Source: Pseudomonas fluorescens (GTDB lineage Bacteria; Pseudomonadota; Gammaproteobacteria; Pseudomonadales; Pseudomonadaceae). From it: 64,000 bases of DNA. Made by a program: the position numbers and the translations under genes. This document shows, piece after piece, positions 15,082-23,673 of this stretch. The notes below the pieces were generated by a model. It searched no databases. It was not told the origin of the DNA and saw only the letters and a program-made list of their open reading frames with translations. How positions within the stretch are numbered: the first letter of the stretch is position 1; each line of letters starts with the position of its first letter. The stretch is taken from positions 22,026 to 86,025 of the forward strand of contig NZ_LACH01000035.1 in assembly GCF_000968015.1 (NCBI RefSeq), read 5' to 3'.

Positions 15082-16622
15082 CGCAACGCTCCCGGGCCGA
15101 ACAGGGCTCGCCAGCCGTCACAGAGTTCCTGTTGCAGATGCGCGGGAGGCAGGCGATGCCCGTAGGCCATGTTCTGCCAGTGCCCGGTCAGGTTTTTACT
15201 GAAGGCCAGCAAGGCAGGTTGTTGCAGGTGTTCGATGCGCTCCAGGACCTGGCCTTCGGTGTCGGCGGGTTTCAACGCCATGTTGAAGTCGTGCAGCAAG
15301 TGGCTGAGCAGACCGCGATAGAGCAATCCGAGGGCCTCGCGAGGGTGGGTTTGCCAGAGGCGTTCGGCGCTGGCAGCAATGTCGGCAGGCAGGGTTTCGC
15401 GGTTGAGGTCCAGGCCGAAAGCCTGTTGCGGTAACGGCCGCGCGACCTTGCTGTTCAAGCCCGGTCGACGACTGACGAAGGCTTGCAACCAGTCACGGTA
15501 ATGCCAGATCAATAAACCAATGGCACCGATCACGACACCCCACAACACGACTTCAATCAGCGTGGCCGCTGCGCCGAAGCGTTGGTTGTCCAGAAGCTTG
15601 AGCAGCGCCTCCAGCCATTCGGTTGTTAGGTCATCGTCCGCGGTATCGGCGGCTGGTTTTTCTTCGCCAAACCGATAGCGCGTGACCGATTCCTTGTTCT
15701 TGAACGGAGGCTGATCGAGGATCGCCTTGATGCTGTCCCGGGATGCCTGACTGGTCAATGGCTGGTCCAGCAGGCGCGGGCTATCGGGTGAAATGACTGG
15801 CTCGGCGGCCCACACGGTTTGCGCTGTCGGCATCAACAGAAACGCCGCCAGCAGCAGGGAGACGGCGGCGCTGGTCAAGCGTTGACGCATGCGGCGGAAC
15901 ACCAACTCGATATCCCAGGCCTCCAGCACCGTGCGCCGATTCAGATAAAGGCTGAAGCCGCAGGCGACATAAACCGGTTCCCAGACAATCAGCACCAGTG
16001 CGTAAAAGGCATTGGTCAGGTGTTCCAGCCATCGCCAGTCTTGTGTAGCGGCGGTGATCAAGGTCTGCCAGCTCCAGTCGAGTTCGACCTGTTGCGGCAA
16101 GAACATATAGAACAGCACCATCAGGCCGATCCACAACGCGCTTTCCAGGTGTACGCCGATGATGGTCAGCCACCGCGCGGCACCAGCGTTGCGCTGCAAC
16201 AGCACCTGCAAGCGCTGTTTTCGTGGCTGACCACTCAGCCCTTCGAGTTGCACCACCGGCATCAGGAAGCTGCGACTCAGGCTCAGGCGTCGCCAGGTCA
16301 GACTCTCCAGCAGTTGCGGTTTGAGCAGCCGCGGAAACTGGCGCAACGCCTGCTTCAGCGTGGGCGTTTCGCCAAACATGGCTTTGGACAGGATATACAG
16401 CGGCAGGCGGTCGAACGCCGGTTTCAGCCACCAGAAGATGAATACGGCGAGGGAGGGTGAATCCCACAGCACCCAGCTGAGCAGGGCGAAAATCGGCAAG
16501 GTCACGATGGCCCAACTGGTCATCAGCAGGCGCCGGTGTCGCTGGCTCAGCAGGACGCCCAGGTCCATGGCTTCCCAGGTGGTGCGCGGGCGGATGACAA
16601 CCGTGGCGTCACTCAGGCGCAT
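15078..16622 (-). CDS. DUF4129 domain membrane protein
   Basis: Protein of 514 residues from the ATG giving MRLSDATVVIRPRTTWEAMDLG; a longer upstream frame is not supported because it would run deep into the preceding gene. Several helices lie in the first 270 residues, then an extracytoplasmic stretch, one helix near 370-385, and the C-terminal DUF4129 domain (AERLWQTHPREALGLLYRGL). The start overlaps the SpoIIM-like gene by 14 bases. DUF4129 proteins accompany MoxR/DUF58 systems; the molecular role is unknown. Confidence 0.75.
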   Translation of the reverse strand: MRLSDATVVIRPRTTWEAMDLGVLLSQRHRRLLMTSWAIVTLPIFALLSWVLWDSPSLAVFIFWWLKPAFDRLPLYILSKAMFGETPTLKQALRQFPRLLKPQLLESLTWRRLSLSRSFLMPVVQLEGLSGQPRKQRLQVLLQRNAGAARWLTIIGVHLESALWIGLMVLFYMFLPQQVELDWSWQTLITAATQDWRWLEHLTNAFYALVLIVWEPVYVACGFSLYLNRRTVLEAWDIELVFRRMRQRLTSAAVSLLLAAFLLMPTAQTVWAAEPVISPDSPRLLDQPLTSQASRDSIKAILDQPPFKNKESVTRYRFGEEKPAADTADDDLTTEWLEALLKLLDNQRFGAAATLIEVVLWGVVIGAIGLLIWHYRDWLQAFVSRRPGLNSKVARPLPQQAFGLDLNRETLPADIAASAERLWQTHPREALGLLYRGLLSHLLHDFNMALKPADTEGQVLERIEHLQQPALLAFSKNLTGHWQNMAYGHRLPPAHLQQELCDGWRALFGPGALR

Positions 16623-17586
16623 GGCGGGGCCGTCCGGCAAACAGCAGATAAGTCGCCACCAACAACCAGAGCGCTGCACCGACCAGGTACTTGGTCATTG
16701 GCGCGACCCCGACCGTGGACGACCAGTAAGCTTCGATAAACGCCGCAATCAGCAGAAACAACATGACCCCGCAAATCAGCAATACGCTCTTGCGTGCTGC
16801 CAATCGCAGGGCTTCGGAGCGGGGCAGGCGCCCCGGCGCGATCAATGCCCAACCCAGTTGCAGGCCGGCGGCACCGGCCAGGGCGATAGCACTCAGTTCG
16901 AAGGCGCCGTGGCCAACCACGAATGCCCAGAAGGTTTGCCCATAGCCAATGTGTGTCAAGTGCCCGGCCACCGCACCAATCATCAAACCGTTGAAGAACA
17001 GGAAAAACGCGCTGCCCAGGCCAAACAGCAAACCGCTGGCGAAGGTCTGAAAGGCGATGCCGATGTTGTGCATGATGTAGTAACCGAACATCACCCAGTT
17101 TTCACTGGCCGCCCGTTCCGCCGAGCGCCCCAGGTGACCGGCCTCGGGGTCGTACATGCCTTGCATTTCGCTGACTTGCTCGGCCGGGATCAGGTTGTAG
17201 ACCAGGTCGGGGAACAGATACACCAGCAGTGCGATGCCGATCAGGCTGCCAAAAAACATCAGGCCGGCGGCGAGTACGAAACGCCACTGTTCGCGCACCA
17301 GTCGCGGGAAGTCAGCCAGGATGAAGCTCAGCACGTTGGCACCCAGTCGACTGCGGTGGCGATAAAGCTGTTGATGCCCGCGCAGCATTTGTTGCTGTAA
17401 CGAGTCGATCAGAAAGCTGCTGTAACCACGTTCCCGGGCCAGCGCCAGGTGTTGGCAGAGACGACGATAATCACTTGGGAAACCGGCGACTCGTTCGGCT
17501 TCCTTGCCTTGCTCCAGTTGTTCAAGCACAAGAGCAAATTGCTCCCATTCGGCCTTGTGGCGGCTTTCGAAAAGGCTTTGCTTCAT
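16609..17586 (-). CDS. SpoIIM-like (stage II sporulation protein M family) membrane protein
   Basis: Integral membrane protein of 325 residues, start ATG in an ATGA overlap with the RDD gene. A soluble N-terminal helical part of about 100 residues is followed by helices including VLAAGLMFFGSLIGIALLVYL and the family hallmark NNIGIAFQTFASGLLFGLGS-like segment (here MHNIGIAFQTFASGLL) and VGHGAFELSAIALAGAAGL. In Gram-negative bacteria this family has no sporulation role; it sits in operons with MoxR ATPases. Confidence 0.8.
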   Translation of the reverse strand: MKQSLFESRHKAEWEQFALVLEQLEQGKEAERVAGFPSDYRRLCQHLALARERGYSSFLIDSLQQQMLRGHQQLYRHRSRLGANVLSFILADFPRLVREQWRFVLAAGLMFFGSLIGIALLVYLFPDLVYNLIPAEQVSEMQGMYDPEAGHLGRSAERAASENWVMFGYYIMHNIGIAFQTFASGLLFGLGSAFFLFFNGLMIGAVAGHLTHIGYGQTFWAFVVGHGAFELSAIALAGAAGLQLGWALIAPGRLPRSEALRLAARKSVLLICGVMLFLLIAAFIEAYWSSTVGVAPMTKYLVGAALWLLVATYLLFAGRPRHAPE

Positions 17587-18308
17587 GTGGGGCCCAACAA
17601 GCCGCAAGCGATGCCGTTGAGTTCGTCCACGGCCCCCGGCGCCGCCACCTGCAACGGTTGCGCGAGTATGGCCGCCAGCTCTTTGACCCGTGCTTCAGAG
17701 AGTTCACCCTGGCGCTCGGCAAACCCGAGAATGGCGCGTTGTTCGGTCAGCGTCAGCGCAAAGGCCGGGCGCCGGGGCTGAGCGGTGGGCAGTTGTGGTC
17801 GGGCGAGCGGTTGTTCGCGGTAGATCACCAGCGTGCCGGCGGCAAGATCGCCGAGGCGTTTGAAAGTGGGATGTTGCAGGCAACTGATAGCCCCGAGGAA
17901 ATAGCCGAACGGCAGCATGTCGACAAACCGCAGCAGGTTGCGTAGCAGCGAAGCAGACCAGCCGATCGGCGTGCCATCGTCTTGCACCACCCGCAGGCCC
18001 ATCCAGTGCTTGCCTGGCGAACGACCCTGATTGAGCACTTCGAACAGCACCATGTACCACCAGCTCACCACAAACAACAGAATCGAGCCGAGCCCTGCGC
18101 CGAGTTTTCCGAGGAACGCCAGGACAATAAATAGCACGCCAACGATCAACCCGCGCAGCCCGAGATCGATGGCGAACGCCAGTGCACGAACCATCAACCC
18201 GGCCGGGCGCAGTGGCAGGTCGATGCCTTCCGGCGTTTCGACTTGATACCGCGTATCCAGTGGCGGGGACAGCGTCGCTTTCCTTGGCAGTGCTGTGGTC
18301 TCGAGCAT
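17583..18308 (-). CDS. RDD family membrane protein, first gene of the operon
   Basis: Protein of 241 residues with the RDD domain: Arg in LRPAGLMVRALAFAIDLGLRG, then two long helices and NQGRSPGKHWMGLRVVQDDG, then the Asp-containing RNLLRFVDMLPFGY. RDD proteins are thought to be small transporters or accessory membrane proteins. I chose the ATG over an upstream TTG. It opens the minus-strand operon whose four genes all overlap. Confidence 0.8.
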   Translation of the reverse strand: MLETTALPRKATLSPPLDTRYQVETPEGIDLPLRPAGLMVRALAFAIDLGLRGLIVGVLFIVLAFLGKLGAGLGSILLFVVSWWYMVLFEVLNQGRSPGKHWMGLRVVQDDGTPIGWSASLLRNLLRFVDMLPFGYFLGAISCLQHPTFKRLGDLAAGTLVIYREQPLARPQLPTAQPRRPAFALTLTEQRAILGFAERQGELSEARVKELAAILAQPLQVAAPGAVDELNGIACGLLGPT

Positions 18309-18491
18309 GGGCAACCTTGATGTGGCCTGTTCGGGATTCGATGTCCGTCCGATGCTAGCAGCCTCTCGGGGGGAAACGACATAACTATGTATTGCACGGC
18401 AAGTGGCCAGAGGTGATTGAATGACGAGATTACTGGCCGGGGCGGGATGTGAACGCCTAGACTTCGCCGATCTTCAGTTCAGGAATAGCCC

Positions 18492-19922
18492 GTGACCTCT
18501 ATCTTCTGGTACGACTATGAAACCACTGGCATCAACCCCCGTAGCGACCGCCCACTCCAGATGGCGGGGATTCGCACTGACTTCGATCTCAATGAAATAG
18601 ACGAGCCGGTCAACCTTTACTGCCAGCCCAGTGAAGACATCCTGCCCCATCCGGCGGCCTGTGCGATCACGGGTATTACGCCCGGCCGACTGGCCGAGCA
18701 AGGCTTGAGCGAAGCCGATTTCATGACCCGGGTGCACGCCCAACTCGCGGCGCCCGGCACGTGTGGGGCGGGATACAACACGTTGCGTTTCGACGACGAG
18801 ATGACCCGTTACAGTCTTTACCGAAACTTTTTCGACCCTTATGCGCGCGAGTGGCAGGGCGGTAATAGCCGCTGGGACCTGATCGATGTGGTGCGTGCCG
18901 CCTATGCCTTGCGCCCTGACGGCATCGTTTGGCCGACGGACGACGAGGGGCGGATAACGCTCAAACTCGAACGCCTGACCGCCGCCAATGGCATTGATCA
19001 CGGAAATGCTCACGAAGCGCTATCGGACGTTCGAGCCACCATCGCCCTGGCGCGTCTGATCCGGGAAAAGCAGCCGAAGTTGTATGACTGGTTGTTTCAG
19101 TTGCGCGGTAAACAAAAGGTGATGGATCAGATTCGGTTGTTGCAGCCGATGGTGCACATCTCAGGGCGCTTTTCAGCGGCGCGCAGTTATGTCGGTGTGG
19201 TGCTGCCCTTGGCCTGGCACCCGCGCAACAAGAACGCCTTGATTGTCTGTGATCTGCACCTGGACCCTCAGGGTTTGCTGGATCTTGATGCCGACACCTT
19301 GCGTCAACGGCTGTATACCCGCCGCGATGACTTGGCCGAGGGCGAGTTGCCGGTGCCGCTCAAACTTATCCACATCAATAAATGCCCGGTGGTGGCGCCG
19401 TTGTCGGTACTTCGCTCTGAAGATCAGCAACGTTTGGGGCTGGATATGTCGCTCTACCAAGAGCGCACGCTGCGGCTAAGTGACGCACAAACAGTTTGGC
19501 GAGATAAAGTTCAGGCGATTTACGCCAGCGAAGATTTCACCTCGAGCCAAGACCCTGAGCAACAGTTATACGATGGTTTTATCGGTGATCGGGATCGGCG
19601 TCTTTGTGAGCAAGTCCGGTCTGCCGACCCTGCTCAATTAGCGCAACAACAATGGCCTTTCGATGATGAACGATTGCCTGAATTATTGTTTCGATATCGC
19701 GCACGTAACTTCCCCGATACGTTGAGTTTCGAAGAGCAAGAACGCTGGAGAATATTCTGTCAGCAACGTTTGTCAGCACCCGAGTGGGGGGCGCCAAATA
19801 CGCTGGAAACTTTTGAAGAGGCCGCCGCCCAATGGAGTATTACGGCTACATCGTTTCAGCGAGAGGTGCTGAATGAATGGCAGAATTATGTCCAGGAATT
19901 ACGCAAACGTTTGAATCTTTGA
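18492..19922 (+). CDS. sbcB: Exodeoxyribonuclease I
   Basis: 3'-5' single-strand DNA exonuclease, 476 residues, acting in mismatch repair and recombination. DEDDh active site: Asp and Glu in WYDYETTGINP, the second Asp region GYNTLRFDDEMTRY, and His/Asp in NAHEALSDVRATIAL. SH3-like and helical C-terminal domains follow as in E. coli ExoI. Start is GTG. It is convergent with mvaT across a shared terminator, the arrangement seen in P. aeruginosa (PA4316/PA4315, from memory). Confidence 0.95.
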   Translation: MTSIFWYDYETTGINPRSDRPLQMAGIRTDFDLNEIDEPVNLYCQPSEDILPHPAACAITGITPGRLAEQGLSEADFMTRVHAQLAAPGTCGAGYNTLRFDDEMTRYSLYRNFFDPYAREWQGGNSRWDLIDVVRAAYALRPDGIVWPTDDEGRITLKLERLTAANGIDHGNAHEALSDVRATIALARLIREKQPKLYDWLFQLRGKQKVMDQIRLLQPMVHISGRFSAARSYVGVVLPLAWHPRNKNALIVCDLHLDPQGLLDLDADTLRQRLYTRRDDLAEGELPVPLKLIHINKCPVVAPLSVLRSEDQQRLGLDMSLYQERTLRLSDAQTVWRDKVQAIYASEDFTSSQDPEQQLYDGFIGDRDRRLCEQVRSADPAQLAQQQWPFDDERLPELLFRYRARNFPDTLSFEEQERWRIFCQQRLSAPEWGAPNTLETFEEAAAQWSITATSFQREVLNEWQNYVQELRKRLNL

Positions 19923-19961
19923 AATCGAAAATGTTCGGGTGCTGAATGCCGGGCATAAAAA

Positions 19962-19983
19962 AACGCCAGCAGATGCTGGCGTT
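19962..19983. terminator. Bidirectional terminator between sbcB and mvaT
   Basis: Perfect ten-pair stem AACGCCAGCA / TGCTGGCGTT with a GA loop, preceded by an A run and followed by CTTTTTTT, so it can end transcription from both sides. Confidence 0.9.
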
Positions 19984-20023
19984 CTTTTTTTGTCGCGGAT
20001 GAATCTGCGACAAGCGCTACGGC

Positions 20024-20401
20024 TTAGCCCAGCAGGGTAGCCCAGCCTTCAACCACGTCACCGCCCCACTTGGCTTTCCACTCTTTCAGAGTTTTGTGGT
20101 TGCCACCTTTGGTTTCGATGACTTCGCCGTTGTGCGGGTTTTTGTATTGTTTAACTTTGCGAGCACGTTTGGTGCCAGTAGTTTTTACTGCGCCGCCGCG
20201 TGGCGCTTTGGTTTTGGACTCTGGATCCAATAGCGCAATGATGTCACGCAGAGACTTGGAGTACTCGCCCATCAGGGTGCGCAGTTTGCCTTCGAATTCC
20301 AGCTCGGCTTGCAGTTTGTCGTCTTGGGACAGGTTCTTCAAACGGGCTTGCAGCTCTTTGATAGCTTCTTCGGTGGCGCGGTATTCGTTGATCAAGGACA
20401 T
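20024..20401 (-). CDS. mvaT: H-NS-family xenogeneic silencer MvaT
   Basis: Nucleoid protein of 125 residues, the Pseudomonas H-NS analogue that silences AT-rich and horizontally acquired DNA. The N-terminal coiled coil (MSLINEYRATEEAIKELQ) drives oligomerisation. The C-terminal DNA-binding part contains RKVKQYKNPHNGEVIETKGG and HKTLKEWKAKWG. The start MSLINEY distinguishes MvaT from MvaU. A longer upstream frame is not part of the gene. The AT-rich island at the left of the window is the kind of DNA it would bind. Confidence 0.96.
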   Translation of the reverse strand: MSLINEYRATEEAIKELQARLKNLSQDDKLQAELEFEGKLRTLMGEYSKSLRDIIALLDPESKTKAPRGGAVKTTGTKRARKVKQYKNPHNGEVIETKGGNHKTLKEWKAKWGGDVVEGWATLLG

Positions 20402-20740
20402 GAGGACTACCTTATGTTGGGGCGCTGGATGGCAGGTGACAGTGCGGCAATAATAGTCAGGGTGTTTCACCAAGTAAACATTTAACCGGAGTTTTATTAA
20501 ATTAGTTACGGTGAATAGGGCATAAATTGCCGGTGTAGTTAAATAGTGTGATGCCGTCATCACAGATGTTCACAATTGGGCACTTGAAGATTGGCAACAG
20601 GAACACCATCGCGCGGGTAGCGGGTGCTGCCAGAACCTGTGCCGCCCACCTTTATGCCGGCCCAAACGTCATCAATACTGCAGTTTTGCTGCGCAATCGC
20701 TAGAATGGCCGCCTTTGCGAAGTTCTGGAGTCTGACCCTC
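20402..20740. promoter_or_regulatory. Divergent promoter region of mvaT and purU
   Basis: About 340 bp, AT-rich next to mvaT (ATTTAACCGGAGTTTTATTA and nearby), probably including MvaT autoregulation sites and a long mvaT leader. A GGAG motif lies 15 bases before the purU ATG. No gene is seen. Confidence 0.5.
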
Positions 20741-21589
20741 ATGCGCACTTTTCGGCTGGTGATTGCTTGCCCGGACCGCGTCGGTATCGTTGCTAAAGTC
20801 AGTAACTTTCTGGCGTCACATAACGGCTGGATCACTGAAGCGAGCCATCACTCGGACAATCTCAGTGGCTGGTTCTTCATGCGTCACGAAATTCGTGCCG
20901 ATTCGCTGCCCTTTGGTATCGATGCCTTTCGCGAAGCGTTTGCACCGATTGCCGAAGAGTTCTCGATGAACTGGCGCATCACCGATACCGAGCAGAAAAA
21001 GCGTGTGGTACTGATGGCCAGTCGCGAGTCTCACTGCCTCGCCGACTTGCTGCATCGCTGGCACAGTGATGAGCTGGATTGCGAAATTTCCTGCGTGATT
21101 TCCAACCATGACGACTTGCGCAGCATGGTCGAGTGGCACGGGATTCCGTATTACCACGTACCGGTCAATCCGCAGGACAAAGAGCCGGCATTCGCCGAAG
21201 TCTCGCGCCTGGTCAAACAGCACGATGCCGAAGTGGTTGTACTTGCCCGCTACATGCAAATCCTGCCGCCCGAGTTGTGCCGCGAATATGCGCACAAGGT
21301 CATCAACATTCACCACAGCTTCCTGCCGTCGTTCGTTGGTGCCAAGCCGTATCACCAGGCATCGATGCGTGGCGTGAAGTTGATCGGCGCTACGTGCCAC
21401 TACGTGACCGAAGAGCTGGATGCCGGTCCGATCATCGAGCAGGACGTTGTTCGCGTCAGCCACAGTGACAGCATCGACGACATGGTGCGTTTCGGTCGGG
21501 ACGTCGAGAAGATGGTGCTGGCCCGTGGTCTGCGTTATCACCTGGAAGATCGGGTGCTGGTGCACGGCAACAAAACCGTCGTGTTCTGA
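20741..21589 (+). CDS. purU: Formyltetrahydrofolate deformylase
   Basis: Hydrolyses 10-formyl-tetrahydrofolate to formate and tetrahydrofolate, balancing one-carbon pools. 282 residues: N-terminal ACT domain (LVIACPDRVGIVAKVSNFLA), then a formyltransferase-fold domain with the active-site segment INIHHSFLPSFVGAKPY and the catalytic Asp in ELDAGPIIEQD. I start at MRTFRLVIACPD; an upstream open frame is non-coding. Neighbour of mvaT as in other pseudomonads. Confidence 0.95.
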   Translation: MRTFRLVIACPDRVGIVAKVSNFLASHNGWITEASHHSDNLSGWFFMRHEIRADSLPFGIDAFREAFAPIAEEFSMNWRITDTEQKKRVVLMASRESHCLADLLHRWHSDELDCEISCVISNHDDLRSMVEWHGIPYYHVPVNPQDKEPAFAEVSRLVKQHDAEVVVLARYMQILPPELCREYAHKVINIHHSFLPSFVGAKPYHQASMRGVKLIGATCHYVTEELDAGPIIEQDVVRVSHSDSIDDMVRFGRDVEKMVLARGLRYHLEDRVLVHGNKTVVF

Positions 21590-21669
21590 CAGCCATATAA
21601 CACGGTTGAAATTCGAAGGGCCTGGGCGTTCAATCGCTTCAGGCCCTTCGCCGTTTCTGCACTGAGGAC

Positions 21670-21852
21670 ATGAGCATGGCCGATCCACTCGACAAAGCGA
21701 CATCCAAGGCTCCTGCCACGTTGGGCGAGGGGTGTTTGAGTCGTTACGACCCGGATGACATGAACCCCGAAGACGGCACGGAGTTTCCCGGTGCCGCCGA
21801 GTTGTGGGAACAGTTGCAGAACGAGCCCGACGATAAATCCGGGGACGCCTGA
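21670..21852 (+). CDS. Small acidic conserved-type protein
   Basis: Frame of 60 residues starting MSMADPLDKATSK, with GAGG six bases before the ATG and pseudomonad codon use. The middle and end are strongly acidic (DPDDMNPEDGTEF, NEPDDKSGDA). No domain is recognised. It follows purU by 80 bp with no terminator between, so it may be co-transcribed. Confidence 0.6.
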   Translation: MSMADPLDKATSKAPATLGEGCLSRYDPDDMNPEDGTEFPGAAELWEQLQNEPDDKSGDA

Positions 21853-21916
21853 AAAGATCGAGCTCCTACAAGGGTTTGCGATCCATGTAGGAGCTGCCGC
21901 AGGCTGCGATCTTTTA
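21852..21916. repeat. REP element, GATCGCAGCC family
   Basis: Imperfect inverted repeat: AAAAGATCG-AGCTCCTACA on the left and TGTAGGAGCTGCCGCAGGC plus TGCGATCTTTT on the right. Belongs to the second REP family of this window, also seen at 48.9 and 59.9 kb. Confidence 0.75.
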
Positions 21917-22909
21917 GGCTTGTTTGAACTTCATCAACTTCTTCAGCAGCGGCCGCCCAAGCATCAGCAAAAACACCGGGCCACCGACCACCAGATAAAA
22001 GTAATAAGTCACCGCCCGCCAGATCAGAATCGCCGCCGCCGCGGTGGATTTCCCCACCATCGGCGCCAGCAACGCCGCCGACGTCAACTCCGCCGCCCCG
22101 GCACCGCCCGGCAACAGGCTGAACTGCCCCGCGCTCAGCGAAAGCATCTGGATCAGAAAGCTCCAGGCCCACTGCAAGTCCGCCCCGAGCCCACGCAAGG
22201 CCAGATACAGCACGCTATAGCGCAAGACCCAATGCAGGCAGGTCAGGGCAAACACTGTGATGAGCGTCTGAAAGGGCAACTTCAATGTGTCGGTGAACGC
22301 CGCCAGAAAGTGCAGGAGTTTTCGCGCCCAACGCAGGCGTGTGGTGGTTTTGACATTCAGGCGAGCGAGCAACCGACCGCTCAGCCGAATCAGCACTCGA
22401 TGGTAACGGGCGACCACCACGCAACTGAACAACCCGCCGAACATCGAAATGGCGCTGACGGTCAGCAACCATTCCATGCGTTGGCTGAGGTGCTGGAACA
22501 ACGCATAAATCAGGATCCCGCTCAGCGCGCAGAGAAAAAACAGCAGATCGCTCAGTTGATCCATGGCAAATACGGCGCTGCCCCTGGCCGGACGCACGCC
22601 ATTACGTGCCAACAGCGCCATGATCGTCAGCGGCCCGCCGCTGCCGCCGGGGGTAGCGCAATAGGCGAACTCGGCGGCCATCACCACCCCGAGACTTTTG
22701 AGCGGGCCCACCTTGTTACGCTGATCCCCTAGCAACAGGCGCAAGCGCATCGTGTTCAGCACCCAGCACAGCAGGATCATGCCGAACATGATCAGTAACC
22801 ATGTCAGCGGAAAGCTTCGCAGTCGATACCAGGTTTCGTTACCGCCCAGCAGCGACGGAATCAGCACCGCAGCGAGCAGCGCGACGAGCAGCAGAATCCC
22901 GCGACTCAT
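21914..22909 (-). CDS. Lysylphosphatidylglycerol-synthase-type flippase-like membrane protein
   Basis: Integral membrane protein of 331 residues of the LPG_synthase_TM/UPF0104 family with about eight helices. Family features are MRLRLLLGDQ, EFAYCATPGGSGGPLTIMALL and FAMDQLSDLLFFL, and near the end SLSAGQFSLLPGGAGAAELTSAALL. Members without a synthase domain are thought to flip lipids. It is third in an operon with a DUF2334 protein and a glycosyltransferase and overlaps the former by four bases, which suggests export of a glycolipid made by the other two. Confidence 0.82.
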   Translation of the reverse strand: MSRGILLLVALLAAVLIPSLLGGNETWYRLRSFPLTWLLIMFGMILLCWVLNTMRLRLLLGDQRNKVGPLKSLGVVMAAEFAYCATPGGSGGPLTIMALLARNGVRPARGSAVFAMDQLSDLLFFLCALSGILIYALFQHLSQRMEWLLTVSAISMFGGLFSCVVVARYHRVLIRLSGRLLARLNVKTTTRLRWARKLLHFLAAFTDTLKLPFQTLITVFALTCLHWVLRYSVLYLALRGLGADLQWAWSFLIQMLSLSAGQFSLLPGGAGAAELTSAALLAPMVGKSTAAAAILIWRAVTYYFYLVVGGPVFLLMLGRPLLKKLMKFKQA

Positions 22910-23670
22910 GCGGCGCGACCCATACGGTCGCTTCGCAGCGCCAGCCAGCGAGCCTTGGTCATCGGCACACGTCCCTCGTCGAGCAAGCGCTTGAGGGTTT
23001 GCAGCCAGTAAGTGCGCGAGAACTCATGGCGCATATCCACTGGGTGCAAGCCAAGACGAATAACCGGTGCTTGCTGCCAGCGTTGTTCGCGTTGATCACT
23101 CAGGACTTTCGATAACCCCCGGCGCCAGGCACTGCGCGCACTCCAGACCAGCCCCGGCGCGTCGACCGCGGTGAAGTCCGGCAGACGATACAGATGCTGC
23201 GGATCGCTGGTGTAACTCAGGGGTAACTGGCGCAAGGCCTGGCGCGTCCCTTCGCTCATCAACCAGGCCGGAGCGACGAAGCCCTCCAGCTGCCAGTGAT
23301 AACGGTGGAACACTTCGATACCGGCGCGCAGGCGGGCGAGGGCGGCGTCTTGAGACAGGCCGTAAAACTCGCCTTCGTGGGTGTAGATCCGGCGCATGAA
23401 CCAATCTCGTGGTGTGTGGGGGGGCGGATCTTCATCGCAATGAAAGTAACCGTGCAATGCCAGTTCGTCACCTCGGGCGATACGACGGGTGAGCAAACGT
23501 CGAAATCCCGGATGCTCCTCCAGATCGTTGTGCTTGTGGAAATTGGGCACCACCAACCAGGTCATCGGCACCGCGCCCAAGGCGTCGACGGCTTCGACAA
23601 AGGATTGATAATCGGCCCAGGTTGGCGGTGCGACGTCGTGCAGCACGAGTAACAGGCTGGGCGGGTTCAT
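22906..23670 (-). CDS. DUF2334 polysaccharide-deacetylase-like protein
   Basis: Protein of 254 residues with a carbohydrate-esterase-4-like barrel. Metal-site candidates are the Asp in LLVLHDVAPPTW and the paired His in DELALHGYFHCDEDPP; EGFVAPAWLMSEG lies further on. No signal peptide, so it is probably cytoplasmic. It lies between the glycosyltransferase and flippase genes in one operon, fitting N-deacetylation of a sugar moiety; the substrate is unknown. Confidence 0.8.
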   Translation of the reverse strand: MNPPSLLLVLHDVAPPTWADYQSFVEAVDALGAVPMTWLVVPNFHKHNDLEEHPGFRRLLTRRIARGDELALHGYFHCDEDPPPHTPRDWFMRRIYTHEGEFYGLSQDAALARLRAGIEVFHRYHWQLEGFVAPAWLMSEGTRQALRQLPLSYTSDPQHLYRLPDFTAVDAPGLVWSARSAWRRGLSKVLSDQREQRWQQAPVIRLGLHPVDMRHEFSRTYWLQTLKRLLDEGRVPMTKARWLALRSDRMGRAA

Positions 23671-23673
23671 GGC

